This document shows positions 25,033 to 31,003 of a stretch of DNA of 44,267 nt, one piece after another. The first letter of the stretch is position 1. Each line of letters opens with the position of its first letter. This stretch comes from Methanothrix sp. (lineage in GTDB: Archaea; Halobacteriota; Methanosarcinia; Methanotrichales; Methanotrichaceae). A model generated the notes under the pieces. The model made no database searches. It worked only from the letters and a program-made list of their open reading frames with translations, and had not been told where the DNA came from. The DNA is taken from positions 1 through 44,267 of the forward strand of contig JANYKI010000095.1 in NCBI GenBank assembly GCA_025361645.1, given 5' to 3'. A program made the translations under genes and the position numbers.

Positions 25033-25323
25033 ATGGCCCATGAGCCAGCGGAAAATTTGCCAATTGGCACTACATATAGTGAATATGTGCATTATCAAAC
25101 ACAAAATGACGAAACGTATATTGGCGTGATAGAATTTTTAGAAAATGTTACGCTCGATTCATCCGGCGCAGTCGAAGCAAATGAGCTATATCCTGGTTTT
25201 GTGACCGCCGAAAATGGTACCGTTCGCTATTTTGGAAAAGTCAATGATAAGGCACTTTTGGTAGTCAATACGACCAACATAGAAATGGCGGCATATCTAA
25301 TCAAGAACCTTGAAGAGAAGTAA
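25033..25323 (+). pseudogene. Short ORF, probable 3' remnant of an exported protein gene
   Basis: A 96-residue frame from the ATG at 25033. The product (for example ENVTLDSSGAVEANELYPGF and TVRYFGKVNDKALLVVNTTN) looks like the C-terminal domain of a secreted archaeal protein and has sequons, but it has no signal peptide and no good ribosome binding site. The open frame extends upstream into the membrane protein gene only as an off-frame shadow. I read it as a truncated gene, though a small intact cytoplasmic protein cannot be excluded. Confidence 0.45.
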
Positions 25324-25433
25324 ATAGCTTCCGCACCTATCGGTCGGTTCATCATGTGACGGACGAGACCGCATGTTTTACCAGCGGACGATTTGCCTTA
25401 AAAGGATAATAGTAGTCAGATCTGGGTAGGAAC

Positions 25434-25520
25434 GTCCGCACGCCAGGGGGGGGCCGGAGGCCCGCTTGGTCGACTGTGCTTGCGGTCGAACGGGATCGCG
25501 GCCAGCTCCTGGGCGGGCAG
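25434..25520 (+). repeat. GC-rich dispersed repeat, copy 1 (short)
   Basis: Contains GCACGCCAGGGG..GGCCGGAGGCC followed by GCTTGCGGTCGAACGGGATCG, both shared with the copies at 26265, 27236 and 27645. It lies just before the NYN gene. This copy is partial. Confidence 0.6.
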
Positions 25521-25607
25521 GAAAAACGTGGGTGGGGCAAAGTCTCGCTCTCCAGTCAACAGTTAGCTTCTTAACCTCATGAAGGAATTTAGCGCTGCGG
25601 TGGTTCA

Positions 25608-26144
25608 TTGAAACGCCTAATGATATTCATCGATAATTCTAACATCTTCCGAGGATCACGCCGGGAAGGCATCAAATTTGATTACCAGAAGTTAGTGGAT
25701 TTCTTGGCGGATTCGGGCATTCAGAGGCTAGAAAAATACGACTTAACACGAGTCATAATGTACTGTGCTGTTGACAGATCTCAGCCGGATGATCGGGTCA
25801 TAGCCCAAGAAGCGCTATATTCTATCTTTAACAGTTTTATCAAGTTCGATGTCAAGACTTTTGACTTGAAATTGGTCCAAGCCGCTAATGGTGACATCAC
25901 TGATAAATACGAAAAGGGGGTAGACGTGGCCTTGGTTACCGATCTACTCTTGTTGGCATCACGAAATGCGTTCGACGTGGCCATCATATGCGCGGGAGAT
26001 GCGGATTTCTTCCGAGCTGTCGAAGGCGTAAAAGAAATGGGAAAGGAGATATACATCGCAAGCTTTGATAATAGTTGCGCAACAAAGCTCAAGGATGCTT
26101 CATTAGGTTATATTTCTTTAACAATGCACTCCACTAAAATTTAG
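25608..26144 (+). CDS. NYN-domain (LabA/DUF88-type) nuclease
   Basis: A 178-residue single-domain NYN protein of the PIN-like superfamily. Acidic metal-binding positions are visible in MIFIDNSNIFRG (first Asp), YEKGVDVALVTDLLLLA and AIICAGDADFFRAVEGV. These proteins are predicted or shown RNases and are frequent in toxin-antitoxin, defence and RNA-processing loci. The TTG start at 25608 is preceded by GGTGG at 5 nt; an ATG lies four codons later. It sits alone between two copies of the GC-rich repeat, which looks like a mobile or frequently rearranged neighbourhood. The substrate is unknown. Confidence 0.82.
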   Translation: MKRLMIFIDNSNIFRGSRREGIKFDYQKLVDFLADSGIQRLEKYDLTRVIMYCAVDRSQPDDRVIAQEALYSIFNSFIKFDVKTFDLKLVQAANGDITDKYEKGVDVALVTDLLLLASRNAFDVAIICAGDADFFRAVEGVKEMGKEIYIASFDNSCATKLKDASLGYISLTMHSTKI

Positions 26145-26153
26145 TATTTTTTA

Positions 26154-26205
26154 GCGGAGAGCGAGCACCTTATGGATGCCGAAGACCTTTTGGTTCACTC
26201 TCCGC
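26154..26205 (+). other. Long imperfect hairpin after the NYN gene
   Basis: GCGGAGAG (26154-26161) pairs with CTCTCCGC (26198-26205), and further weak pairing (GAGCACC with GGTTCAC) extends the stem. It begins 10 nt after the NYN stop and is preceded by a T-rich stretch. It may be a terminator or a small structured RNA. A tRNA fragment was considered but the middle does not fit. Confidence 0.4.
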
Positions 26206-26264
26206 GGGTTATTTCTAACACCACACAACGCACGTATGATATAAAACTTTTGCGTGATCGGCTA

Positions 26265-26455
26265 TAGATCGGCTCCGGCCAGGTCCGGGGCGGGCAGGAG
26301 CACGGTGGCGGGAGTCCCGCACGGTCCCCGCTTGCGGTCGGGCGGAGGCGCGTGTGGCCGCTCGTGGCCGGGCATGCCTGCTGACCGGGAGCTGCAGGGT
26401 CGGCAGGGATGCGGCTTGGCGGTGCAATCGGCAGGAATCCGATCGAGCAGAAATC
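26265..26455 (+). repeat. GC-rich dispersed repeat, copy 2
   Basis: About 190 bp. It shares CTTGCGGTCGGGCGG and GCTCGTGGCCGGGCATGCC with copy 4 and GGCAGGAATCCGATCGAGCA with copy 3. It lies between the NYN gene and the RelE-type toxin-antitoxin pair. Frames through it are Arg/Gly/Pro-rich and not credible as proteins. Confidence 0.65.
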
Positions 26456-26636
26456 TACAGGGCCAAACCTACGCCCGCAGGACCAAGGGGATATCGGGAA
26501 CCATCTTCTGATCGGAGGACTCGGTCAGGCCTTCCCACTAAACGCACATGTGGGCCAGGTCATTATGTGGAGGATACCATGCATGATCTTAGAGCCTCGC
26601 AAAAACATTTTTTAGACTGATAAAATAGTGCTTGGT

Positions 26637-26831
26637 TTAGCGTTGGCTAGCACGCCTGCGCCGTAATTCTTCTAATGTGATTCCCTCAGATTTATGCTTC
26701 TGCAAATACTCATATTGGGAATCAACGTATGCCGCCTCGCTATAATCTATCTTCTCTTCTTTTGCTTTTACGACGGCTGCCATCTCATGATCACCTGGCA
26801 TATTTAAGTTGTTTTTGATATATACCTTCAT
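26637..26831 (-). CDS. Small antitoxin of a RelE/ParE-type pair
   Basis: A 64-residue protein encoded directly after the toxin gene with a 4-nt overlap, so the toxin comes first in this operon. It is charged and helical in its C-terminal half (YVDSQYEYLQKHKSEGITLE followed by ELRRRRA), suited to wrapping around a toxin. The N-terminal MKVYIKNNLNMPGDHEMAAV has no recognisable DNA-binding motif, so self-regulation is uncertain. It is identified mainly by position and size. Some HigBA-like and archaeal RelBE pairs share this reversed order. Confidence 0.6.
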   Translation of the reverse strand: MKVYIKNNLNMPGDHEMAAVVKAKEEKIDYSEAAYVDSQYEYLQKHKSEGITLEELRRRRASQR

Positions 26832-27109
26832 CGGTAATCCGAATCTCCAGATCGAGGAAAGGCCTTGATGATGTATATCGCTTTCTCGGATTCATCAATG
26901 AAATATTCCAATCGTTGCCGTCCGATCCTCATTCGATACATTGCAGGCGATTTGAAACCACCAAGCTTCTTGATATCGGCAAGTGGGCGGCGCTGATATG
27001 GATTCTTCTTCAGCTCCTCAACATGCTCTTCTATCTGCTCGTAGGTGTCCTGATCCAGCTTAACCAGATATTTTTCAGCCTTTGGCAGAAATATCGTAGT
27101 ATAGGGCAT
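26828..27109 (-). CDS. RelE/ParE superfamily toxin
   Basis: A 93-residue protein starting at the ATG at 27109, which has GGAG about 9 nt upstream; in-frame ATGs further up (27136, 27124) lack a site. The fold signature is clear: MPYTTIFLPKAEKYLVKLD (strand, then helix), a helical hairpin with KKNPYQRRPLADIKKLGGFK, and the strands MYRMRIGRQRLEYFID and KAIYIIKAFPRSGDSDYR. RelE-type members cut mRNA on the ribosome using Arg/Lys/Tyr residues; ParE-type members inhibit gyrase. The basic, Arg-rich C-terminus suggests an mRNase, but this cannot be settled by eye. The antitoxin gene overlaps its end. Confidence 0.78.
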   Translation of the reverse strand: MPYTTIFLPKAEKYLVKLDQDTYEQIEEHVEELKKNPYQRRPLADIKKLGGFKSPAMYRMRIGRQRLEYFIDESEKAIYIIKAFPRSGDSDYR

Positions 27110-27235
27110 GGCCAAAAACTCCATACAAGTTATCATTCAATAGGATGTCGGCCCTCATTCCAGAACTGCTGTCTTCTTCTCACCTCTTCATGGTTTGGGA
27201 TGGTGCATTCAATAGTCTGTCAATGGGGTTTTCAT

Positions 27236-27430
27236 CGCTTGCGGTGCGGTCGAGCGGGATCGCGGGTGGCCGCTCGTGGCCGACTTGCCCGCGGGCGTGG
27301 AACTTCGGGGAGGGCGGCAGTTATGCAGCTTGGGCGGCGCGGCTGACCGGCAGGAATCCGATCGAGCAAGAGGGCAGGGACGCCCGCACTCCAGGGGAGC
27401 CGGAGGCCAGCTTGGCGGCATTGTTGCGAT
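27236..27430 (+). repeat. GC-rich dispersed repeat, copy 3
   Basis: Shares GGTCGAGCGGGATCGCGG with copy 1, GGCCGCTCGTGGCCG with copies 2 and 4, GGCAGGAATCCGATCGAGCA with copy 2, and GGGACGCCCGCAC..CCAGGGGAGCCGGAGGCC with copy 4. The block order relative to the others looks circularly permuted. Confidence 0.65.
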
Positions 27431-27644
27431 CGAGTATTATAATAATATTAAGTCAAGAATATCTAGATAGATTTATTCTTAGAAAAATATAAAGATTGTG
27501 TAGTGAACCCTTCCCTACTTCGTCCCATCTGCCTCAGGGCAGCCTCATCCTTTTCGGGAAGGACTTACAGCACTACTCAAGATAATATGCATCAAGCTTA
27601 ATATTTAAAGTTGACGAAGATGACAAGATCACAAGGCTCCGGTG

Positions 27645-27855
27645 GGCAGGCCTTGATCTCTCGTCGCATGCATCCCCGTCGAGCACGGATCGCAGGGACG
27701 CCCGCACGCCAGGGGAGCCGGAGGCCTGCGCGGTCAAGCTTGCGGTCGGGCGGGCGCGTGGGTGGACGCTCGTGGCCGGGCATGCCCGCTGGCCGGACTC
27801 TCGGGGGGCGGCAGGATCCGATCGAGCAGAGATGGCAGTGACGCCCGCGTACCGA
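27645..27855 (+). repeat. GC-rich dispersed repeat, copy 4
   Basis: Contains GGGACGCCCGCACGCCAGGG (27695), CTTGCGGTCGGGCGGGCG (27739), GCTCGTGGCCGGGCATGCCC and GATCCGATCGAGCAGAGATG, followed by a second GACGCCCGC. It therefore has parts of the start block at both ends, as if cut from a tandem array of about 150-bp units. It abuts the AT-rich island. Confidence 0.65.
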
Positions 27856-27949
27856 GGCGAAATAAATCAAAAGATGGATTAGGAAAACAATTGCAGTTGA
27901 GTCTCACGTACGCGGTCCATTAACCTTATTAGAGTTAAGAGTAGCATTG

Positions 27950-28465
27950 ATGGTCATGTCAGATGATAAAGAAAAATTGTTAAAGGAGTTTGGAGCTTTT
28001 ATATATACATTTTTAAAAAATATAAATGAGACCGGTAATATCCGATTTTTATCGATCATCATGCATCAATATTTAGATTATCATACAGATAATATTATCA
28101 AATCAAGTTTCAAGAATCCAAATGAAATCTTGAACGAAACTGTAGTTTTTGGATTCTATGAGAAATGCATATTACTCAAGGCAGTTGGAATTTTCGATGA
28201 AGATAACGGAGAAAAATTGCTGAGCAATATACGCATAATTAATTCAATAAGAAATATTTATGCGCACAATCTCTTGGATCTATCAACAGATGAAACTGTT
28301 CCTCTTAAAATTAAGGATAAAATTAATTCTATGTATAAATTTGGTGGAATAGACTTTAAAAAAGATGATTCCGATCTGTTTAAATTTAAGGAGCTGTGTC
28401 TTTCCACTATTGCGGAATTGAGCCGTATTCCAAGTAAGATCGAGGTTAATAAAATGAAGCTTTAA
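27950..28465 (+). CDS. Small all-alpha HEPN-like (MltR/DUF4145-type) protein
   Basis: A protein of about 171 residues, mostly helical and very A/T-rich in codon use. Its most telling segment is ILLKAVGIFDEDNGEKLLSN followed by IRIINSIRNIYAHNLLDLS. The RNIYAH is an Rx4H motif as in HEPN ribonucleases, and the context (FYEKCILLKA helix before, AHN after) resembles MltR/DUF4145 proteins. Such proteins are common in toxin-antitoxin and defence loci. Starts at 27947 (TTG), 27950 or 27956 are possible. It runs toward, and is convergent with, the HD/HEPN-like operon. No partner gene is adjacent on the same strand. RNase activity is inferred. Confidence 0.55.
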   Translation: MVMSDDKEKLLKEFGAFIYTFLKNINETGNIRFLSIIMHQYLDYHTDNIIKSSFKNPNEILNETVVFGFYEKCILLKAVGIFDEDNGEKLLSNIRIINSIRNIYAHNLLDLSTDETVPLKIKDKINSMYKFGGIDFKKDDSDLFKFKELCLSTIAELSRIPSKIEVNKMKL

Positions 28466-28480
28466 GATCTCCGAAGCTTC

Positions 28481-28513
28481 CTTTTTGGATCTTGGATCTA
28501 GATTTCCAAAAAG
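28481..28513. terminator. Hairpin between convergent genes
   Basis: CTTTTTGGA (28481-28489) and TCCAAAAAG (28505-28513) form a perfect 9-bp stem with a 15-nt loop in the gap between the HEPN-like gene and the HD gene. Its symmetry could serve as a terminator from both sides. Confidence 0.45.
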
Positions 28514-28539
28514 TTTAAATTATTTGTGTTATTAATAAT

Positions 28540-29580
28540 TTATTTCTCAGTAATTTGCTCTAAAATCTCCACCGGAATTATTTCTAAATTCGAATCTTCT
28601 CTCAGTTTATCTTCAATAGAAAGTGGGATGCTGTAAGATGCTAATATTTTCAGCAAGCCGCTACATTTGCTTTTAAAAACATCTATCACCATCTTTTGCA
28701 CAGAATCTCCATATTTTTTTATATCATCTGGATGTAACAGCAATTCAAAAACAATTATTCCTTCAATGATTTTTCCTTGGTTAGATACAAAATCCAAATA
28801 GATACGCGTTCTCTCGTGAAACCACCAATATCTGCCGTTTCCTGGATCTAATCGAAAATTCTTGTGGACTCCTTCAGGCACTCGCCGAAAATCAATGTCC
28901 AACTCATCAGCTAAGCGCAGAAGTGCAGCTATTAATTGAATCCTGGCATCCCTATCATGTTTACAGGGTTCAAAAACCGTTTCAATTATCGGCAACTTGC
29001 TATGATACATGCATATTTCCTTGAGACTTTGCACAAGAGATGGCTTAATTAATTTTGCGACATCATCAAGCCCAGAAACAGGATTCTCCCCTCGGTTAGT
29101 AAATGCGCATTGAATCCATGCTGCTGTCAAAAGGTGATGATTATTACGAATTTTTTCTTGTGCATCGTTAGAATAATTACTTGAGAATGCGGCATCAAAA
29201 ACCACACCAGTAAAATCAGCTTTAAGCACTTCAGCTTCTCTTTTTATGTGAGGAAACTTTATAATATCGCATTGCATTCCAATATCATGAAGAAATCCAC
29301 TAGCTAACAGCAAATAGCGCTCTACATCGGAAAGATCTGCCCCAGTTTTATCCCATAAAATCAGTAATAGGACTGTTGCCCAATCAAGTACACGTTCGCT
29401 ATGACTCTTGCCGTGATCGGTAAAATCATTAATTATATGCACATTTGGGATCCAGATGCTATCGATCGCTTTTTGAATAGCATGAAGATTGCCAAGAAGG
29501 TCTTCATTTTCAGGTTGATATTCCCTATAGAGAGATACTTTCTTTGGCGCTGGATAACGCTGATTCTTTGTAGGTATCAT
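28540..29580 (-). CDS. HD-domain protein of the HD-CE (conflict) type
   Basis: A 346-residue metal-dependent phosphohydrolase-like protein. HD motifs are clear: FTDHGKSHSERVLDWA (first His region), LLASGFLHDIGMQCD (HD pair), NHHLLTAAWI (His) and LRLADELDIDF (late Asp). This arrangement, with HGxSHSxRVL, matches the HD-CE group seen in defence and conflict systems, where it may hydrolyse nucleotides or signal molecules. The ATG at 29580 overlaps the upstream stop as ATGA, so the gene is translationally coupled to the 402-residue protein; a longer start at 29628 would overlap it by 52 nt. The last ~90 residues contain no further motif I recognise. Codon use is A/T-rich, unlike the core genes. 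Confidence 0.72.
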   Translation of the reverse strand: MIPTKNQRYPAPKKVSLYREYQPENEDLLGNLHAIQKAIDSIWIPNVHIINDFTDHGKSHSERVLDWATVLLLILWDKTGADLSDVERYLLLASGFLHDIGMQCDIIKFPHIKREAEVLKADFTGVVFDAAFSSNYSNDAQEKIRNNHHLLTAAWIQCAFTNRGENPVSGLDDVAKLIKPSLVQSLKEICMYHSKLPIIETVFEPCKHDRDARIQLIAALLRLADELDIDFRRVPEGVHKNFRLDPGNGRYWWFHERTRIYLDFVSNQGKIIEGIIVFELLLHPDDIKKYGDSVQKMVIDVFKSKCSGLLKILASYSIPLSIEDKLREDSNLEIIPVEILEQITEK

Positions 29581-30785
29581 GCAATAAGTGATTTGTATCC
29601 TACCCATTGTTTGGAAGTTCGATCCCAATAAAGACCATCAAAACTCAATATATTTAATAATAAATGTTCAATTATTGTTTCTAATTTCCTTTTATTTATC
29701 ACAAAATCTTCAAACGGAATTGAAGTTATGCCTCCCTGATTTAAAATCTCATCACGATATCTTATAAAATCCATATCACCATTGATAATATCAAAATGAT
29801 TATATAATTCTTCAATAAGCTCTTTAAATGCATAACAACCTCCTTCTGATCTAAAAATTTTATAACCTTCTATGTTATATTTCATTATATTCTTAGCAAA
29901 ATAGTATGCTAATCCACCCATGAATACACACCCTTGAAGATACCCAGCGTCAACATATCTGATATTTTTCATCATAATATAATTCAAGATTAACCCATCT
30001 AAGTTCAATACATCACGCAACGAGACTAGACTCGTAAAAGTTGAGTCGACTAACTCTGATAACGCACCAGGATAACTTAGGTAAAAAATGCTCCCACCGC
30101 TTCCACCTTCTTTGATGTATGAAGTTAATTCTATCAGTTCATCTCCTTGAGAATTATTAATATATGTAACTGGAAAGTTAATAACGTTAGATGCAGCAAA
30201 CTTGAATAACAACAGTAAATTATCGAAAATATCAATCCAAGTTACGTTATATTTTTCATATATATCCGCTACCTCAAAATATCCAACGCTACGAGGTATC
30301 TCTGGAATATTAGATTTAATAAGCATTAGATCTTTCAAACTATCTGTAGTGAACTTGACGGCAAACTCACTTAAACCAACAATCCGTGCGTCACCCGCGA
30401 AATTTATATCCGTAACAAATCTATAAATGTTAACCCGATCGGTACTAGATATTTTTCCACGTTTGCCTATCAATTTGATACCTATAGCTTTAAAATTAGC
30501 ATGAAGTGATCGCGGATCGTCACCCGCCTTAATAGTAACTTCTTCGTTAAATATCGAGAAATTTTCCCCAATAATATTCCAGCCGCTATCATCTTGAAAT
30601 ACAATCTCACAATTGTTAATATTTTCAGGATGCCTTGCATCTATTGTACCTTCTATGATAACATCTCCGACTCTCGACAAATAGGCAGATACATTATTGA
30701 TTGTGACATTTCCACCTGGTGTTTTTATGACACCTTTATCCGATGCAAACGATATTTTAGGTAGATGCAGAGGTTCATGAGCCAT
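29577..30785 (-). CDS. Beta-rich protein with degenerate HEPN-like C-terminus (ApeA-like layout)
   Basis: A 402-residue protein without signal or membrane segments. Residues 1-150 are strand-rich (GGNVTINNVSAYLSRVGDVI; CEIVFQDDSGWNIIG). A middle part has WIDIFDNLLLLFKFAASNVI and FPVTYINNSQGDELIELTSY. The C-terminal ~150 residues are helical and end FIRYRDEILNQGG...RKLETIIEHLLLNILSFDG. HEPN nucleases of the ApeA type have this plan, and a RxxxxH motif is expected at RDEILN; here the His is Asn (codon AAT, one base from CAT). It may be a non-catalytic sensor or have a different active site. It is the middle gene of a probable three-gene operon with the HD protein. Not firmly matched to a family. 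Confidence 0.5.
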   Translation of the reverse strand: MAHEPLHLPKISFASDKGVIKTPGGNVTINNVSAYLSRVGDVIIEGTIDARHPENINNCEIVFQDDSGWNIIGENFSIFNEEVTIKAGDDPRSLHANFKAIGIKLIGKRGKISSTDRVNIYRFVTDINFAGDARIVGLSEFAVKFTTDSLKDLMLIKSNIPEIPRSVGYFEVADIYEKYNVTWIDIFDNLLLLFKFAASNVINFPVTYINNSQGDELIELTSYIKEGGSGGSIFYLSYPGALSELVDSTFTSLVSLRDVLNLDGLILNYIMMKNIRYVDAGYLQGCVFMGGLAYYFAKNIMKYNIEGYKIFRSEGGCYAFKELIEELYNHFDIINGDMDFIRYRDEILNQGGITSIPFEDFVINKRKLETIIEHLLLNILSFDGLYWDRTSKQWVGYKSLIA

Positions 30786-30786
30786 A

Positions 30787-30951
30787 TCATAACTTCATTT
30801 CGCTTTGAGAATATAAGTATTCCTCTAAGTCTATCAGAGCCGCTTTCGACGAAAATAGCGTTTTTAGTCCTTGAGACGACGGACTTCGCGAAACTCGGAT
30901 GGCATGGACATTGTCCAAAAAATTAGATATGAATGCCGAAATCCGCTTCAT
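30787..30951 (-). CDS. Small ORF at the head of the HEPN-like/HD operon
   Basis: A 54-residue frame starting at an ATG that has AGGTGG six nt upstream; a longer version could start at 31002. The product MKRISAFISNFLDNVHAIRV...KAALIDLEEYLYSQSEMKL is helical with an acidic C-terminus. Its stop (TGA) is 1 nt before the ATG of the 402-residue gene, so coupling is likely. It also lies only 50-odd bp after the adenine deaminase stop. It could be a small regulator or antitoxin for the downstream genes, but nothing in the sequence proves this. Confidence 0.42.
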   Translation of the reverse strand: MKRISAFISNFLDNVHAIRVSRSPSSQGLKTLFSSKAALIDLEEYLYSQSEMKL

Positions 30952-31003
30952 GAGACGCCACCTGACGCTGAATGATCCTGATTCCTGGTCGAAAGGCTTC
31001 ATT

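Noticed and set aside
24095-25063. 322-codon antisense frame over the membrane protein gene
   Set aside because: The product is Gln/His/Asp-rich and low in structure, whereas the sense strand gives clear transmembrane helices.
26154-26205. Possible truncated tRNA (acceptor-like GCGGAGA/TCTCCGC with GGTTCA)
   Set aside because: The total is only about 52 nt and no D- or anticodon arm can be formed.
26254-26620. Arg/Gly-rich frames through the GC-rich repeats (also near 27.3 and 27.7 kb)
   Set aside because: Both strands and several frames stay open because of high GC; the repeat structure explains the sequence better than coding.
25400-28000. CRISPR array
   Set aside because: The repeats here are long, diverged and irregularly spaced, with no constant 25-40 bp repeat and spacer pattern, and no cas gene is present in the window.
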